A DNA stretch of 64,000 nucleotides, taken from Sphingobacterium pedocola (lineage in GTDB: Bacteria > Bacteroidota > Bacteroidia > Sphingobacteriales > Sphingobacteriaceae). The notes below the pieces were generated by a model. That model did no database searches and was not told where the DNA came from. It saw only the letters and a list, made by a program, of their open reading frames with translations. Numbering within the stretch: position 1 is the stretch's first letter; every line of letters starts with the position of its first letter. Shown here piece after piece: positions 62,421 to 64,000 of the stretch. The stretch lies in assembly GCF_015209965.1 (NCBI RefSeq), contig NZ_MU158690.1, positions 647,515 through 711,514 of the forward strand. Direction: 5' to 3'. The position numbers and the translations under genes were made by a program.

Positions 62421-62648
62421 TTACTCCTGCTCCATAATTTCTTGTACGGCCGGGGCAACGGCCGTCGGCTCATCTCTGGAAAAAAGAATCTTGGTCTTGA
62501 AAACATCAGGATGCAATTGAAGTAAGGCATCGGATACTTCGACGGTCTGTGGCTGAGACTCCGTCGTTAAAAATGGAAGAGCCTGAAATAGGCAAAATGC
62601 ACAGCCAATGAGGGCAGCGTAGCGTAGCGATTTGTTTTTTATGTTCAT
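62421..62648 (-). CDS. Small exported peptide, putative precursor of the SdpA/HTTM system
   Basis: A 75-residue protein with an N-terminal export signal (MNIKNKSLRYAALIGCAFCL and QALPFLTTES) and a 40-residue mature part (DALLQLHPDVFKTKILFSRD, ending IMEQE). No known family is recognised. It is the first gene of the operon, with only 6 bp to the SdpA-like gene, the position expected of a toxin or signal precursor. The precursor role is inference; SdpC of Bacillus is larger and not similar. Confidence 0.5.
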   Translation of the reverse strand: MNIKNKSLRYAALIGCAFCLFQALPFLTTESQPQTVEVSDALLQLHPDVFKTKILFSRDEPTAVAPAVQEIMEQE

Positions 62649-62664
62649 GTGTTTAGTTGTTTGT

Positions 62665-62694
62665 AATACCGTAAATATGGCTTTTACAGTATTG
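62665..62694. promoter_or_regulatory. Operator candidate between the peptide operon and the LytTR gene
   Basis: Inverted arms AATACCGTAAA (62665-62675) and TTTACAGTATT (62683-62693) with one mismatch and a 7-bp spacer. Read as direct repeats, TACCGTAAA and TACAGTATT are 18 bp apart, resembling LytTR half-sites. It lies 17 bp upstream of the peptide start. Confidence 0.5.
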
Positions 62695-62779
62695 ATCGGC
62701 TATAATGTTGGTGAAAACCGACACATTTATGAGGATTTTTGTAAATTCGCGGTACAACCTAGTAAAACAAGAAACCAGA

Positions 62780-63595
62780 ATGTCTACGTTTTCAGCAATT
62801 ATTATAGAAGACCTCCCGCTTGTTCAGGAGCAGATGAGAAGGGTGATTATGGGGACAAAACTGTTCCATGTGGAGAAGAAGTGTTATACCTCTGTCGAAA
62901 CCGCAATAAAAGCATTGAAGAACCGTCCAGTAAAAGTTGACTTTGTATTTTTGGATGTCGAACTAGACGGTATGTTGGGTACCGAGGGGGTAAGTAAGTT
63001 ACGCCCTTATGTCCGCTTTATCATCCTATGCTCGGATTACCGGAAAAAATATGCTGATGAAGCGCACGATATCTACCCGGATGCTTTTTTCAAGAAGCCC
63101 TTGTTCCAAGAGGATATCCTTGAGTTGGTACGGGATTTACAAAAACGGGAAACCTGGCGGCCGAAGGATCCCATTTCGATCTTGGTAAGACGACCCCACG
63201 ACAAACGAATCGAAGAAGAGAAGGATGACGACAAAGAGCATGCCGGGCATCCGGTGAGGGAATTGACCAGAGTGGCACTGGAAGATATCGTGAGGGTAAA
63301 GCGTAAAGTCAGAGAGGAGAAGCGGGAAGGAAATGAGATCGATTTTTATGGGCTGGATCCTACCGGACATTATTATTTACTGGGAAGTATGCGTACATCG
63401 CTAAAGGCTTTCTATCGAGACTACGAACGTTTGAATATCTTTTTGTTTGTAACATCCTCGGTGATGTACCATAAGGATTATGTCAAGGATATTTCGTTAA
63501 GCGCTGTGAAACTCAAAAATGGAGTAAAAGTCGATGTGAACAGAAGTCGCCGTTCCTACATCGAAAAATTCATAGCCAGTGAAAAGTCGCCTTAA
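62780..63595 (+). CDS. LytTR family response regulator
   Basis: About 271 residues from the ATG at 62780 (MSTFSAIIIEDLPLVQ); the frame from 62705 adds 25 unlikely residues. The receiver domain (about 1-120) has acidic ED near the start, phospho-acceptor Asp in VDFVFLDVELDG and Lys in AFFKKPLF. The LytTR DNA-binding domain (about 165-270) has DFYGLDPTGHYYLLGSMRTS and VNRSRRSYIEKF. An unusual charged linker lies between them. It is followed 9 bp later by a membrane protein that is probably its kinase and is divergent from the peptide operon. Confidence 0.88.
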   Translation: MSTFSAIIIEDLPLVQEQMRRVIMGTKLFHVEKKCYTSVETAIKALKNRPVKVDFVFLDVELDGMLGTEGVSKLRPYVRFIILCSDYRKKYADEAHDIYPDAFFKKPLFQEDILELVRDLQKRETWRPKDPISILVRRPHDKRIEEEKDDDKEHAGHPVRELTRVALEDIVRVKRKVREEKREGNEIDFYGLDPTGHYYLLGSMRTSLKAFYRDYERLNIFLFVTSSVMYHKDYVKDISLSAVKLKNGVKVDVNRSRRSYIEKFIASEKSP

Positions 63596-63604
63596 TAATC
63601 ATGT

Positions 63605-64000
63605 ATGCCTTTTCGGAAATCAAATTATAAAACGACGCAAATAATCCTGTGGTGCGGAGCCATATTTGTAACCGCTTGGATCGTACTAGGTTTATGCGCA
63701 GCAGCTTTTTCAGGGTGGAATGACTTCATAGCCATGCTCGCCATTAATATAGGCCTGTTTGCGTTATCGCGTTACCTCATCGCCCCCATCTCCTATAGTT
63801 ATAGAAAGCCTTTTCTACACCTTCCGATTCTGTATGTGGTCACTATTGTAATCGTTATTTTTGGCTTATTATACGTGAGCGTTTGGCTGGGGGCAGCTAC
63901 CTGGGAGCATGAAGGAGATTGGGAAATCTCGAATCTGAATGAAGTTATTTCCTTGCTGGCGTTGCCTGCTTTTCTGGGCTGGATGAGTTATCTGATCGAC
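63605..64000 (+). CDS. Multi-span membrane protein, probable sensor kinase N-terminus (cut by window end)
   Basis: From the ATG at 63605 the frame MPFRKSNYKTTQIILWCGAI stays open for 132 codons to the last base. Four hydrophobic segments are visible (about 11-32, 38-55, 72-96, 115-132). Only the membrane part is in the window. Its position 9 bp behind a LytTR response regulator suggests a LytS/YehU-type histidine kinase, whose catalytic part would lie beyond 64000. Confidence 0.6.
   Translation, partial: MPFRKSNYKTTQIILWCGAIFVTAWIVLGLCAAAFSGWNDFIAMLAINIGLFALSRYLIAPISYSYRKPFLHLPILYVVTIVIVIFGLLYVSVWLGAATWEHEGDWEISNLNEVISLLALPAFLGWMSYLID

Overview
The window is chromosomal DNA of a Bacteroidota bacterium, most probably family Sphingobacteriaceae (Sphingobacterium/Pedobacter/Olivibacter type). 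This rests on three SusC/SusD pairs, fasciclin lipoproteins, a type IX secretion sorting domain with a PorP/SprF partner, many lipoproteins with short lipoboxes, and -7 boxes of the Bacteroidota form TAnnTTTG. No tRNA, rRNA or CRISPR array was seen.

Region 1 (1-22480) is a polysaccharide utilisation locus on the + strand. It holds the 3' part of a family PL11 rhamnogalacturonan lyase with a type IX sorting domain, a PorP/SprF protein, two SusC/SusD pairs interleaved with three fasciclin lipoproteins, and a large macroglobulin-like exported protein. A broken beta-helix (pectate-lyase-like) gene lies beyond it. The theme is capture and cleavage of pectin-type glycans at the cell surface.

Region 2 (23023-30581, - strand) is a copper/heme cluster. 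It contains an SCO1 protein, a small CNGxC protein, a Met/His-rich FixH/YtkA-like lipoprotein, two MbnP-like proteins each paired with a di-heme MbnH/MauG-type enzyme, an outer-membrane protein starting with CDVCGC, and a mono-heme cytochrome c. A second SCO1 + CNGxC pair sits at 34484-35489. The 3.7 kb between the two SCO1 modules (HxlR, NTF2-like, DsbA/FrnE-like, AraC, isochorismatase-like hydrolase) is bracketed by a 34-bp direct repeat.

Region 3 (36499-41032) is an L-fucose/deoxyhexose unit: aldo/keto reductase, AraC regulator, sugar mutarotase and GH29 alpha-L-fucosidase. Three promoters share one architecture: two TCGATA half-sites exactly 21 bp apart, the second beginning 35-36 bp before the -7 box. 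I infer a single AraC regulon. A TetR gene with a palindromic operator and three small membrane/rhodanese genes follow.

Region 4 (43050-52820) is an accessory zone rich in decay: a Crp-type regulator, a TauE/SafE permease, remnants of a duplicated segment whose better copy lies at 49500-52250, a broken zeta-toxin pair, an NlpC/CHAP-like putative effector with a duplicated downstream leader, and a HigBA pair whose toxin carries a one-base frameshift.

Region 5 (52999-64000) has a structured RNA candidate, a TlpA-SusC-SusD operon and a small secreted protein. It then has a Crp-like regulator and a compact operon of a small exported peptide, an SdpA-like protein and an HTTM/SdpB-like membrane protein. 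This operon is divergent from a LytTR response regulator and a truncated membrane protein that is probably its sensor kinase. The divergent unit resembles a peptide-toxin or signalling system and is the best candidate here for something undescribed.
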